Below are positions 57,779 to 64,000 of a DNA stretch of 64,000 bases, piece after piece. The notes beneath the pieces were generated by a model. It was not told the DNA's origin, did no database searches, and was given only the letters and a program-made list of their open reading frames with translations. A program made the translations under genes and the position numbers. The stretch's first letter is position 1. Each line of letters opens with the position of its first letter. Source of the stretch: an uncultured Ferrovibrio sp. (GTDB lineage: Bacteria; Pseudomonadota; Alphaproteobacteria; Ferrovibrionales; Ferrovibrionaceae); contig NZ_CALGPC010000013.1 in NCBI RefSeq assembly GCF_937960835.1, forward strand, positions 62,001 through 126,000, written 5' to 3'.

Positions 57779-58564
57779 TCAGACGGCGCCGCGCGCCAGA
57801 AAACCGGGATTGCGGAAGCCAGGCTTGCCATAGGTCAGGGGCGCCTCGTCCCAGGTCACCACAGCGCCGCCGGCGGCTTCCAGAACGGCCTGGCCGGCCG
57901 CCGTGTCCCATTCCGAGATGGATACGAACCGCGGATAAAGATCGGCCGCGCCTTCGGCGATGCGGCAGAATTTCAAGGAGGACCCAACCGTGACCGGCAC
58001 CGCCATCTGCTGGCGCTGCAGCCAGGCTTCGGTTTCCGCATCGCGATGACTGCGGCTGATCAGCACCGTCGCGCCATTGTCAGGCACCAGACGGGCCTTG
58101 ATCGCCTCGCCCGCCATGTCATCGCGGCCGCGATAGCGCCATGCGCCTTCGCTGCCCAGCCCAAGCCAGGCGATGCCGTCGCCTTGCGCCGGCGCCAGTA
58201 CGATGCCAAGCCGCAGGCGGCGGTCTTCACCTACCAGCGCGATATTCACGGTGAACTCGCCGTTGCGGCCGAGAAATTCGCGCGTGCCGTCCAGCGGATC
58301 GACCAGCCAGAATGGCGAGTTGGTAATATCGGGAATGTCGCCCCGGGCGGACTTCTCCTCGGCAACGACGGGAATGCCGGGCGTCAGCTTTTCCAGTCCG
58401 GCGAGAATGATTGCCTCCGCCGCCTCGTCGGCATCGGTCACCGGGCTGTGATCGGCCTTGGTGCGGCTGGCAATGGGCGAGGCATAGACCTGCATGATCG
58501 CATCGCCCGCGTCACGGGCGAGCGCCAGCAATGCTGGACCAAGACGGCGAGGATCGAAATTCAT
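57779..58564 (-). CDS. cysQ: 3'(2'),5'-bisphosphate nucleotidase
   Basis: A 261-residue inositol-monophosphatase-fold enzyme of the CysQ group: SPVTDADEAAEAIIL, VAEEKSARG, WLVDPLDGTREFLGRNGEFTVNIALV and SEWDTAAGQAVLEAAGGAV. It degrades PAP/PAPS, relieving inhibition when PAPS is used. It probably supports the cysNC gene 20 kb away. It is followed upstream by DUF3553. Confidence 0.92.
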   Translation of the reverse strand: MNFDPRRLGPALLALARDAGDAIMQVYASPIASRTKADHSPVTDADEAAEAIILAGLEKLTPGIPVVAEEKSARGDIPDITNSPFWLVDPLDGTREFLGRNGEFTVNIALVGEDRRLRLGIVLAPAQGDGIAWLGLGSEGAWRYRGRDDMAGEAIKARLVPDNGATVLISRSHRDAETEAWLQRQQMAVPVTVGSSLKFCRIAEGAADLYPRFVSISEWDTAAGQAVLEAAGGAVVTWDEAPLTYGKPGFRNPGFLARGAV

Positions 58565-58571
58565 TGCAGGA

Positions 58572-58757
58572 TCACGCGTCGTCGCCGGGCTCGTCGATGG
58601 GCGTCAGCGCCACTTGGTCGGTATTGATCAGTCGTTTGCCGGCATGCAGGAAATTGACGGTCACGCGGGAGCCGATGGCGGATTGCACCTGCCCCGGACC
58701 CCAGTCAGGTTCGAGCGGGTTCTTCACCCAGTCGCCCGGTGCATATGGCGCCAGCAT
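58572..58757 (-). CDS. DUF3553 domain protein
   Basis: A 61-residue protein (YAPGDWVKNPLEPDWGPGQVQSAIGSRVTVNFLHAGKRLIN) of the DUF3553 family, which has a small beta-barrel (SH3-like) pattern seen also at the C-terminus of some helicases. It precedes cysQ by 7 bp. Function unknown. Confidence 0.85.
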   Translation of the reverse strand: MLAPYAPGDWVKNPLEPDWGPGQVQSAIGSRVTVNFLHAGKRLINTDQVALTPIDEPGDDA

Positions 58758-58852
58758 TATCGCTCCAGACCGTCTTCATGGTTGATCGCAGATCGCGTCC
58801 ATTTTAGACAGGGCGGACCTGTCCCGCCACCACGTCACCAAAGGAAATCGAG

Positions 58853-59470
58853 ATGTCTGCCGTTGAGGAGCTCGATCTGATCGCATTGATCTGCTCACGG
58901 CTTTGTCACGATCTGGCCGGCAGCATTGGCGCGGTCAATAACGGCGTCGAACTGCTGGCGGAGGAAACCGATCCCGTGATGCGCGAGGAAGCCATCGGGC
59001 TGATTGCGCAATCAGCCGGCGATGCGGCGCGGCGCCTGGCGTTTTTCCGTCTTGCTCTGGGCGCATCGGGCAGCACGGCGGACCCGATGGCGGTGGCGGA
59101 ACTGTCACGCATTGCCACGCAGTATTTCTCTGGCGGCAAGGTCAGCGTCGCGCTGCCTGAAACAGGCACGGATCTGCCGAAATCGCTTGGCAAGGCCCTG
59201 CTGATCGGCCTGCTTCTTTCTGCCCAAGCCCTGCCGCGCGGCGGCAATGTGCAGCTTGCGCCGCAGGACGCCGGGTGGCGCATTACGGCACAGGGCGCGA
59301 TGCTGCGCTGGCCAGATGCCGTGGCGGCCGGTTTGGCGCAAGATACCGGCTGGCCCCGCGAACCGCTGCCTGCCCTGGCCCGCTATGCCCGTCTGCTGAC
59401 TGAAGGCTGCGGCCTGAAGCTGACTGCGGCGGTCAGCGAAACCGAGCTTCGCCTGGACTACGCGGGTTAA
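58853..59470 (+). CDS. chpT: Histidine phosphotransferase ChpT
   Basis: A 205-residue ChpT-type phosphotransferase: LIALICSRLCHDLAGSIGAVNNGVELL carries the phosphorylated His19 (LCHDL) in a two-helix dimerisation hairpin, and a degenerate ATPase-like domain follows. In alphaproteobacteria ChpT relays phosphate from CckA to CtrA. It converges with ctrA, with a shared terminator between them. Confidence 0.93.
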   Translation: MSAVEELDLIALICSRLCHDLAGSIGAVNNGVELLAEETDPVMREEAIGLIAQSAGDAARRLAFFRLALGASGSTADPMAVAELSRIATQYFSGGKVSVALPETGTDLPKSLGKALLIGLLLSAQALPRGGNVQLAPQDAGWRITAQGAMLRWPDAVAAGLAQDTGWPREPLPALARYARLLTEGCGLKLTAAVSETELRLDYAG

Positions 59471-59483
59471 GCAAAAAACAGAA

Positions 59484-59503
59484 AAGCCGGCATGCGCCGG
59501 CTT
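59484..59503. terminator. Shared terminator of chpT and ctrA
   Basis: AAGCCGGC (59484-59491) and GCCGGCTT (59496-59503) pair around a 4-base loop. A-rich sequence lies on the left (T-rich for the minus direction), suiting ctrA termination. Confidence 0.75.
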
Positions 59504-59530
59504 CTCAGGAGATCGGATATCCCGTTCGCG

Positions 59531-60247
59531 CTAGCGGGTGCCGGTGCGCTTCTGCCCGGCCGCGACCGGCTCGACCTGATCGCGCAGCACATAGCCGCGT
59601 CCCCAGACCGTCTCGATGTAATTGTCGCCGCCGGTGGCTGCAGCAATCTTCTTGCGCAGCTTGCAGATGAAGACGTCGATGATCTTCAACTCCGGCTCGT
59701 CCATCCCGCCATAGAGATGGTTGAGAAACATCTCCTTGGTCAGGGTCGTGCCCTTGCGCAAGGAAAGCAGCTCGAGCATCGCATATTCCTTGCCGGTCAG
59801 ATGCAGCCGGCTGCCGTCGACCTCGACCGACTTGGCATCGAGATTGACCGTCAGCTTGCCGGTCTGGATCACCGATTGCGAATGCCCTTTGGCGCGGCGG
59901 ACGATGGCGTTGATGCGCGCGATCAGTTCGTCCTTGTTGAAGGGCTTGGTGAGGTAATCGTCGGCGCCGAAGCCCAGGCCTTTGACCTTCTTGTCGGCCT
60001 CGCCCATGCCGGACAGGATCAGGATCGGCGTATTGACCTTGGCCGCCCGCAATTTCTTCAGCACGTCATAGCCGTGCATGTCCGGCAGATTCAGATCCAG
60101 CACGATGATGTCGTAGTCATACAGCTTGCCGAGGTCTAAACCCTCTTCGCCGTATTCCGTCCGATAGACGTTGAACCCCTCATGACTGAGCATCAGCTCG
60201 ATGCTCTTAGCCATTGCGGCATCGTCTTCAATCAGCAGCACCCGCAT
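59531..60247 (-). CDS. ctrA: Cell cycle response regulator CtrA
   Basis: A 238-residue OmpR-type response regulator. Receiver domain with acidic pocket EDD (7-9), phospho-acceptor D51 (VLDLNLPD), and K in YLTKPF; winged-helix DNA-binding domain with LTGKEYAMLELLSLRKGTTLTKEMFLNHLYGG. The GGDNYIETVWGRGYVLRD ending is CtrA-like. CtrA controls cell-cycle and flagellar genes in alphaproteobacteria; ChpT and fliI-fliJ flank it here. Start follows GGGG at the end of the spacer. Confidence 0.97.
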   Translation of the reverse strand: MRVLLIEDDAAMAKSIELMLSHEGFNVYRTEYGEEGLDLGKLYDYDIIVLDLNLPDMHGYDVLKKLRAAKVNTPILILSGMGEADKKVKGLGFGADDYLTKPFNKDELIARINAIVRRAKGHSQSVIQTGKLTVNLDAKSVEVDGSRLHLTGKEYAMLELLSLRKGTTLTKEMFLNHLYGGMDEPELKIIDVFICKLRKKIAAATGGDNYIETVWGRGYVLRDQVEPVAAGQKRTGTR

Positions 60248-60271
60248 GGCACCCCCCGGCTTTGTCTGCCC

Positions 60272-60313
60272 GAATCGCCGGATAATTTACCATCGTTAAC
60301 AAAGTAAGTTAAC
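60272..60313. promoter_or_regulatory. ctrA upstream region: GANTC site and paired GTTAAC sites
   Basis: GTTAAC (60295-60300) and GTTAAC (60308-60313) flank AAAGTAA, giving TTAA-N9-TTAA, two bases wider than the CtrA consensus TTAA-N7-TTAA. A GAATC (GANTC, CcrM target) lies at 60272-60276. Autoregulation is plausible but not proven. Confidence 0.4.
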
Positions 60314-60459
60314 GTATTCTTGTGGATAAATGTTCCGGCGGGGCGGAAAACCGCCGATCCGGCCCGAAAGGACGAGGCCGGGCCGGGGGTTGGCCGAACT
60401 GCTTTACCCCCAATTAAGGCTCTGAGTTTAGGGTGTTTTCCGTTTCCTCAGAGGGCGCC

Positions 60460-61773
60460 ATGCAAAGTCTGTTGATGGATCTGGAGCGTATCAAGGATGT
60501 GAGTTTCACTGGCCGGGTGACCTCCATCCAGGGCCTTCTGGTCGAGATCGCCGGGGTCGAGCGGCATCTTTCCATCGGCTCCCGGGTCCATGTCGCCACC
60601 CGTGACGGCCGCCAGGTCGAATGCGAAGTGGTGGGTTTCCGCCAAAACCGGGCGCTGCTGATGCCCTACGGCTCGCTGGAAGGCGTCGGGCTCGGCTGCC
60701 GTGCCACGGTGGGCGAGGACCAGCCGGTGGTCTACCCGGACAATACCTGGCTCGGCCGGGTGATCGACGGCCTCGGCCGGCCGCTGGATGGCGGCCCGCC
60801 GCTTGCCAATGGCACGAGCCCCTATCCGCTGCGCGCCAATCCGCCGCCGGCCAACATGCGCAAGCGCGTCGGCCCGAAGATCGATCTTGGCGTACGCTCG
60901 ATCAACACCTTCATCTCCTGCTGCCGCGGCCAGCGTATGGGCATCTTCGCTGGCTCGGGCGTGGGCAAGTCGGTGCTGCTCTCGATGATGGCGCGCTATA
61001 CCGAAGCCGATGTGAACGTCGTCGGCCTGATCGGCGAACGCGGCCGCGAGGTGCAGGAGTTCATCGAGGACGATCTGGGCGAGGAAGGCCTGGCGCGCAC
61101 GGTGATCGTGGTCGCCACCTCCGACGAGCCGGCACTCGTGCGCCGGCAGGCCGCCTATATGACATTGGCTGTGGCAGAATATTTCCGCGACCAGGGCCTG
61201 CAGGTGCTTTGCCTGATGGATTCGGTCACCCGCTTTGCCATGGCACAGCGCGAGATCGGCTTGTCGGGTGGCGAACCGCCTACCACCAAGGGCTATCCGC
61301 CGACCACCTTTGCCGAACTGCCGCGCCTTCTTGAACGCGCCGGTCCGGGCACCGGCGAAGGCAGCATCACCGGCCTGTTCACCGTGCTGGTTGACGGCGA
61401 CGACCATAACGAGCCGATTGCCGACGCCACCCGCGGTATTCTCGATGGCCATATCGTCATGGAGCGCAGCATTGCCGAACGCGGCCGCTACCCCGCGATC
61501 AATATCCTGCGTTCGATTTCCCGCACCATGCCGGGTTGCAATAGCGATGACGAAAACATGCTGGTTTCGCGCGCGCGGCAGCTCATGGCGACCTATGAGG
61601 ACATGGCGGAGCTGATCCGGCTGGGCGCCTATCGCGCCGGCTCGGATCCCAAGGTCGACGAAGCGATCCGCTACCAGCCGCTGCTGGAGGATTTCCTCAG
61701 ACAGCAGAAGAAGGAACGGGCCGATCTGGCCAGCGGCTATGCGCGGCTGGCCGAGATTTTCTCCGAAGGATAA
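60460..61773 (+). CDS. fliI: Flagellum-specific ATPase FliI
   Basis: A 437-residue type III export ATPase of the flagellar/F1 beta family. Walker A GIFAGSGVGKSVLLSMM, DSVTRFAMAQREIGLSGGEPPTTKGYPPTTFAELPRLLERAG and ITGLFTVLVDGDDHNEPIADATRGILDGHIVMER are conserved. It powers export of flagellar subunits. The ATG at 60460 has AGAGGG ahead of it; a GTG at 60433 adds nine residues. fliJ follows by 13 bp. Confidence 0.96.
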   Translation: MQSLLMDLERIKDVSFTGRVTSIQGLLVEIAGVERHLSIGSRVHVATRDGRQVECEVVGFRQNRALLMPYGSLEGVGLGCRATVGEDQPVVYPDNTWLGRVIDGLGRPLDGGPPLANGTSPYPLRANPPPANMRKRVGPKIDLGVRSINTFISCCRGQRMGIFAGSGVGKSVLLSMMARYTEADVNVVGLIGERGREVQEFIEDDLGEEGLARTVIVVATSDEPALVRRQAAYMTLAVAEYFRDQGLQVLCLMDSVTRFAMAQREIGLSGGEPPTTKGYPPTTFAELPRLLERAGPGTGEGSITGLFTVLVDGDDHNEPIADATRGILDGHIVMERSIAERGRYPAINILRSISRTMPGCNSDDENMLVSRARQLMATYEDMAELIRLGAYRAGSDPKVDEAIRYQPLLEDFLRQQKKERADLASGYARLAEIFSEG

Positions 61774-61786
61774 GTAGGGCGAAACG

Positions 61787-62224
61787 ATGCGCGGCGTGGG
61801 TGGCCTGATACGGCTGTGGAAGTGGCGGCTTGACGAGCGGCGGCGCATCGTCGTCGATCTGGAAGTCCTGCGCGCCGGCATCGAGCGGCAGATCGAGCGG
61901 CTGGACCAGGAACTTGAGCATGAGCGCAAGGTGGCTTCGCAGCACTACGAGGCCGGCTATGGCTTTGCCGCCTACCGCCGAGCCAACCGCGAACGCCGCG
62001 CCAATCTGGAGATGTCGCGCGAGGAAGTGATCGACCGTATCCGCGCGGCGCAGGAAGATGTCAACGACGCCTTCCGCGAACTGAAGAAATACGAACTGGT
62101 GCTTGAGAATTGGGAAAAGCGCGAGCGCCAGAAGCAGGAGCGCCGCGAACAGGCTGAGCTGGACGAAGCCGGCCTTGCCAGCTTCCGCCGTCGGCAGGAA
62201 CAGCCGGACGGCCAGCCGGGCTAG
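61787..62224 (+). CDS. fliJ: Flagellar export chaperone FliJ
   Basis: A 145-residue highly charged, helical protein (LIRLWKWRLDERRRIVVDLEVLRAGIERQIERLDQEL, YELVLENWEKRERQKQERREQAELDE) with an antiparallel coiled-coil pattern as in FliJ, which acts as stalk of the FliI export ATPase. Identification is by position directly after fliI and composition, as FliJ is weakly conserved. Confidence 0.85.
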   Translation: MRGVGGLIRLWKWRLDERRRIVVDLEVLRAGIERQIERLDQELEHERKVASQHYEAGYGFAAYRRANRERRANLEMSREEVIDRIRAAQEDVNDAFRELKKYELVLENWEKRERQKQERREQAELDEAGLASFRRRQEQPDGQPG

Positions 62225-62227
62225 TCT

Positions 62228-63121
62228 TCAGCGCCGCCGGAATAGCCGCCCATCGATTGCCAGAAGGCCCAACGCAATCGCCGCCATGCCGGCGAGATGG
62301 CGCAGTTCCAGGCTTTCGCCCAGCACCAGAACGCCAAGCAGAATGGCACTGACAGGCACCAGCAATGTCACCAGATTGACGTTGCTGCCGGCGCTGGCCA
62401 TGACGCGGAAATAGATCACGAAACCAAGCGCGGTCGAGAACATCGCGAGCGCGACGATCGCGGCAATGGCCTGCCATGATGGCGGCGCAATCTGCCATGG
62501 CTGATCCACCAGCAGCGCTACTGGAATCAGGATTGCGGAAGAGGCAACGAATTGTCCACCCGCCACCTGCATGGGCGTAACTCCCAGACGCTTGAAGCGG
62601 CGACTGAACACGGCGCCGAGGGCATAGGACAGAGTGGCAAGCAGGCAGGCGCACTGGGCCAGCACGTTACTGCCAAGGCCGGATGTCAGGTCGGTGCCGA
62701 TCATCACGGTAACGCCGGCGAAGCCGACCAGCACGCCCATGAGCCGGCCCGTCGTCAGCTTCTCATCCCTGGTCAGGATATGAGCAACCAGCACCGTGAA
62801 GATCGGTGTCATGGCATTGAGGATCGAGGCAAGTCCGCTCGGGATCTGGCTCTGGGCCCAGAAGAAGAGACTGAACGGCACCGCGTTATTGAGCAGACCG
62901 GCCACCAGGAAGGAGCCGATCATTCCGCGGTTCCGCGGCAGCTGCAGTCGCGACAGCCGGAGCACCAGCAGCAGGATCGCCGCGGCGAGAAGGACGCGGA
63001 CCGCCGCAATGGTGAGCGGCGGAACTTCCGATACGGCAACGCCGACGAAGAAGAACGATCCACCCCAGAGAACGGAAAGAAAGAGTAAGCCCGCCCAGGC
63101 GCGGTTATCCATCTGAGTCAT
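62228..63121 (-). CDS. EamA/DMT family transporter
   Basis: A 297-residue inner-membrane protein with about ten helices in two EamA repeats (AWAGLLFLSVLWGGSFFFVGVAVSEVPPLTIAAVRVLLAA; ATLSYALGAVFSRRFKRLGVTPMQVAGGQ). It exports metabolites; substrate unknown. It converges with fliJ, 3 bp apart. A short CTGAC-TTATAG-GTCAG palindrome (63124-63139) lies just upstream of its start. Confidence 0.92.
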   Translation of the reverse strand: MTQMDNRAWAGLLFLSVLWGGSFFFVGVAVSEVPPLTIAAVRVLLAAAILLLVLRLSRLQLPRNRGMIGSFLVAGLLNNAVPFSLFFWAQSQIPSGLASILNAMTPIFTVLVAHILTRDEKLTTGRLMGVLVGFAGVTVMIGTDLTSGLGSNVLAQCACLLATLSYALGAVFSRRFKRLGVTPMQVAGGQFVASSAILIPVALLVDQPWQIAPPSWQAIAAIVALAMFSTALGFVIYFRVMASAGSNVNLVTLLVPVSAILLGVLVLGESLELRHLAGMAAIALGLLAIDGRLFRRR

Positions 63122-63187
63122 TGCTGACTTATAGGTCAGGCAGGGGGAAACCGCATCCTGCTTCTTGCGAAGATGTTGCCGGCCGGC

Positions 63188-64000
63188 CTATGCCTTTACC
63201 TCGGTGCTCGGCCCCGGCGCTTCCAGCTCCGGGCTGGGCCAGGCAAGCGGCGGCTCGCGGTCGCGGAACTGGATCGAGCCGGTCATGCCGGTGATCTGCA
63301 GCGCGTTCTCAAAAATCGCGCTTACATCGACGCGGAAGGCGGGGCCGAATTCGGTTTCGGACCGCAGGATCAGATCGAGCTGCTTGGCGCTGACGAAACC
63401 GTCAAACTGAATTGGCCCGGTGCTTTCCAGATTGAAATCGATGATGAAGCGGGTCTGCTGCTGTTTTTTGGCAGCGTCGCGGCGGCGGCGCATGAAGATC
63501 TGGATCGGTTCGACCCGTCCGCCAATCAGCATCGGCATCGTCAGCGCCTGCCATTGCTGATCGCCCTGGCGCTGATTGAGCCGTCCGAGTTCGGCAAAAT
63601 CCTCATCCAGCTTGCGCAGCAGATCGCTGCGGCCGCTCTGCTCCAGCTTGCGGACGGCTTCGGCACCCAGCCAGGCTTTCGCATTGCCGATGGCAGCCGC
63701 CGCCATGAACTGCAGCGCGGTCGAAGCCAGCCGCGCATTCGGCTGCGGCAGCAGGTCGGACTGCAGACGCTGCGCCAGCGCGCCATCGGCGGCGCGCAGG
63801 GCATCGAAAGTCTGCTGCATTGCCGGCCAGGAGCCTTCCAGCCGCGTCAGCACGCCGCCTAACGGCGCCGAGCCGATGGGAGCCGGGGTTGCTGTGGCCG
63901 GCCGGGTGACTGAGGCGACTTCCAGCACGATCTGTGTTCCAGGCGGCAGGGCCTGCGGCAGGTTGAGCGCAAGAAGGCTTTGCGGCGTAAAGACCAGGAC
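63188..64000 (-). CDS. Hypothetical protein, partial, possible FliK-like
   Basis: The reading frame remains open to the window edge, so the N-terminus is missing; 270 residues are visible. The part near the edge reads LLALNLPQALPPGTQIVLEVASV. A central helical region follows (WPAMQQTFDALRAADGALAQRLQ, AAIGNAKAWLGAEAVRKLEQ). The C-terminal part, RFIIDFNLESTGPIQFDGFVSAKQLDLILRSE, resembles the hook-length control FliK C-terminal fold. Nearby fliI-fliJ makes a flagellar role conceivable, but I cannot assign the family with certainty. Confidence 0.55.
   Translation of the reverse strand, partial: VLVFTPQSLLALNLPQALPPGTQIVLEVASVTRPATATPAPIGSAPLGGVLTRLEGSWPAMQQTFDALRAADGALAQRLQSDLLPQPNARLASTALQFMAAAAIGNAKAWLGAEAVRKLEQSGRSDLLRKLDEDFAELGRLNQRQGDQQWQALTMPMLIGGRVEPIQIFMRRRRDAAKKQQQTRFIIDFNLESTGPIQFDGFVSAKQLDLILRSETEFGPAFRVDVSAIFENALQITGMTGSIQFRDREPPLAWPSPELEAPGPSTEVKA

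Noticed and set aside
60295..60313. Canonical CtrA box
   Set aside because: The spacing between TTAA halves is nine, not seven; kept only as a tentative element and as a finding.
60448..61929. 493-residue antisense frame over fliI
   Set aside because: Shadow of the ATPase gene; no recognisable domain.

Overview
This window looks like a chromosomal segment of a GC-rich free-living alphaproteobacterium, most like the Rhodospirillales or close relatives. Supporting signs are a CtrA/ChpT cell-cycle phosphorelay beside fliI-fliJ, the alphaproteobacterial families Usg, DUF2849, DUF934, DUF3553 and DUF924, zapE near sdhCDAB, and a mesaconyl-CoA hydratase of the ethylmalonyl-CoA pathway type. No IS element, prophage, CRISPR array, tRNA or rRNA was seen. 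Coding density is high, and most long antisense frames are GC-bias shadows.

Layout. 0-11.5 kb: a DoxX-like tail, a LysR regulator divergent from leuCD-leuB, a glutathione transferase, a 2H phosphoesterase and a LysE exporter. A four-gene minus-strand operon follows (DUF1348, TetR, GST-like, HCCA isomerase/DsbA-like) with a perfect TetR-type operator in front, then asd and pdxY. 11.6-20 kb: a CoA ester lyase and mesaconyl-CoA hydratase, a membrane diguanylate cyclase, sdhCDAB and a pentapeptide-repeat protein. 20-25.3 kb: zapE, mmsA, and a nitronate monooxygenase divergent from a TetR/hotdog pair. 25.3-31 kb is the most accessory-looking part: a secreted Ala/Gly low-complexity silk-like protein, a Cys-rich four-helix copper-binding protein, an isonitrile-hydratase-like DJ-1 protein, a periplasmic DUF4142 protein, a CBS-BON protein with a perfect FNR box, and an MmyB-type XRE regulator with a small membrane protein.

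31-42.2 kb is an eleven-gene sulfate assimilation operon: siroheme synthase, sulfite reductase with DUF2849 and DUF934 partners, APS-reductase-type CysH, CysD, CysNC, and the Sbp-CysTWA importer. Its likely PAP phosphatase CysQ lies at 57.8 kb. 42.2-51.8 kb: hspQ, an SDR, DUF924, an HxlR regulator divergent from an acyl-CoA dehydrogenase (with two matching operators), tag, ygfZ, LPS-type glycosyltransferases, a dihydroorotase-like protein, gmhA and usg. 52-57.8 kb: a thiolase, an AcuI-like reductase and a feruloyl-CoA synthase, which suggest aromatic or acyl-CoA catabolism, then a Spy/CpxP-like protein and a hemolysin III-type membrane protein. 57.8-64 kb: cysQ, DUF3553, chpT, ctrA, fliI, fliJ, an EamA transporter and a partial gene running off the window.

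The most interesting signals are regulatory or low-complexity rather than a clearly new enzyme system: the silk-like protein, several self-consistent operator/regulator pairs read directly from the DNA, a leader in which the DUF4142 ribosome-binding site can pair with an upstream complement, a terminator built into the last codons of tag, and a family of dispersed CCCGGG palindromes at gene ends. All functional statements are from reading the sequence and family knowledge; no database search was run.
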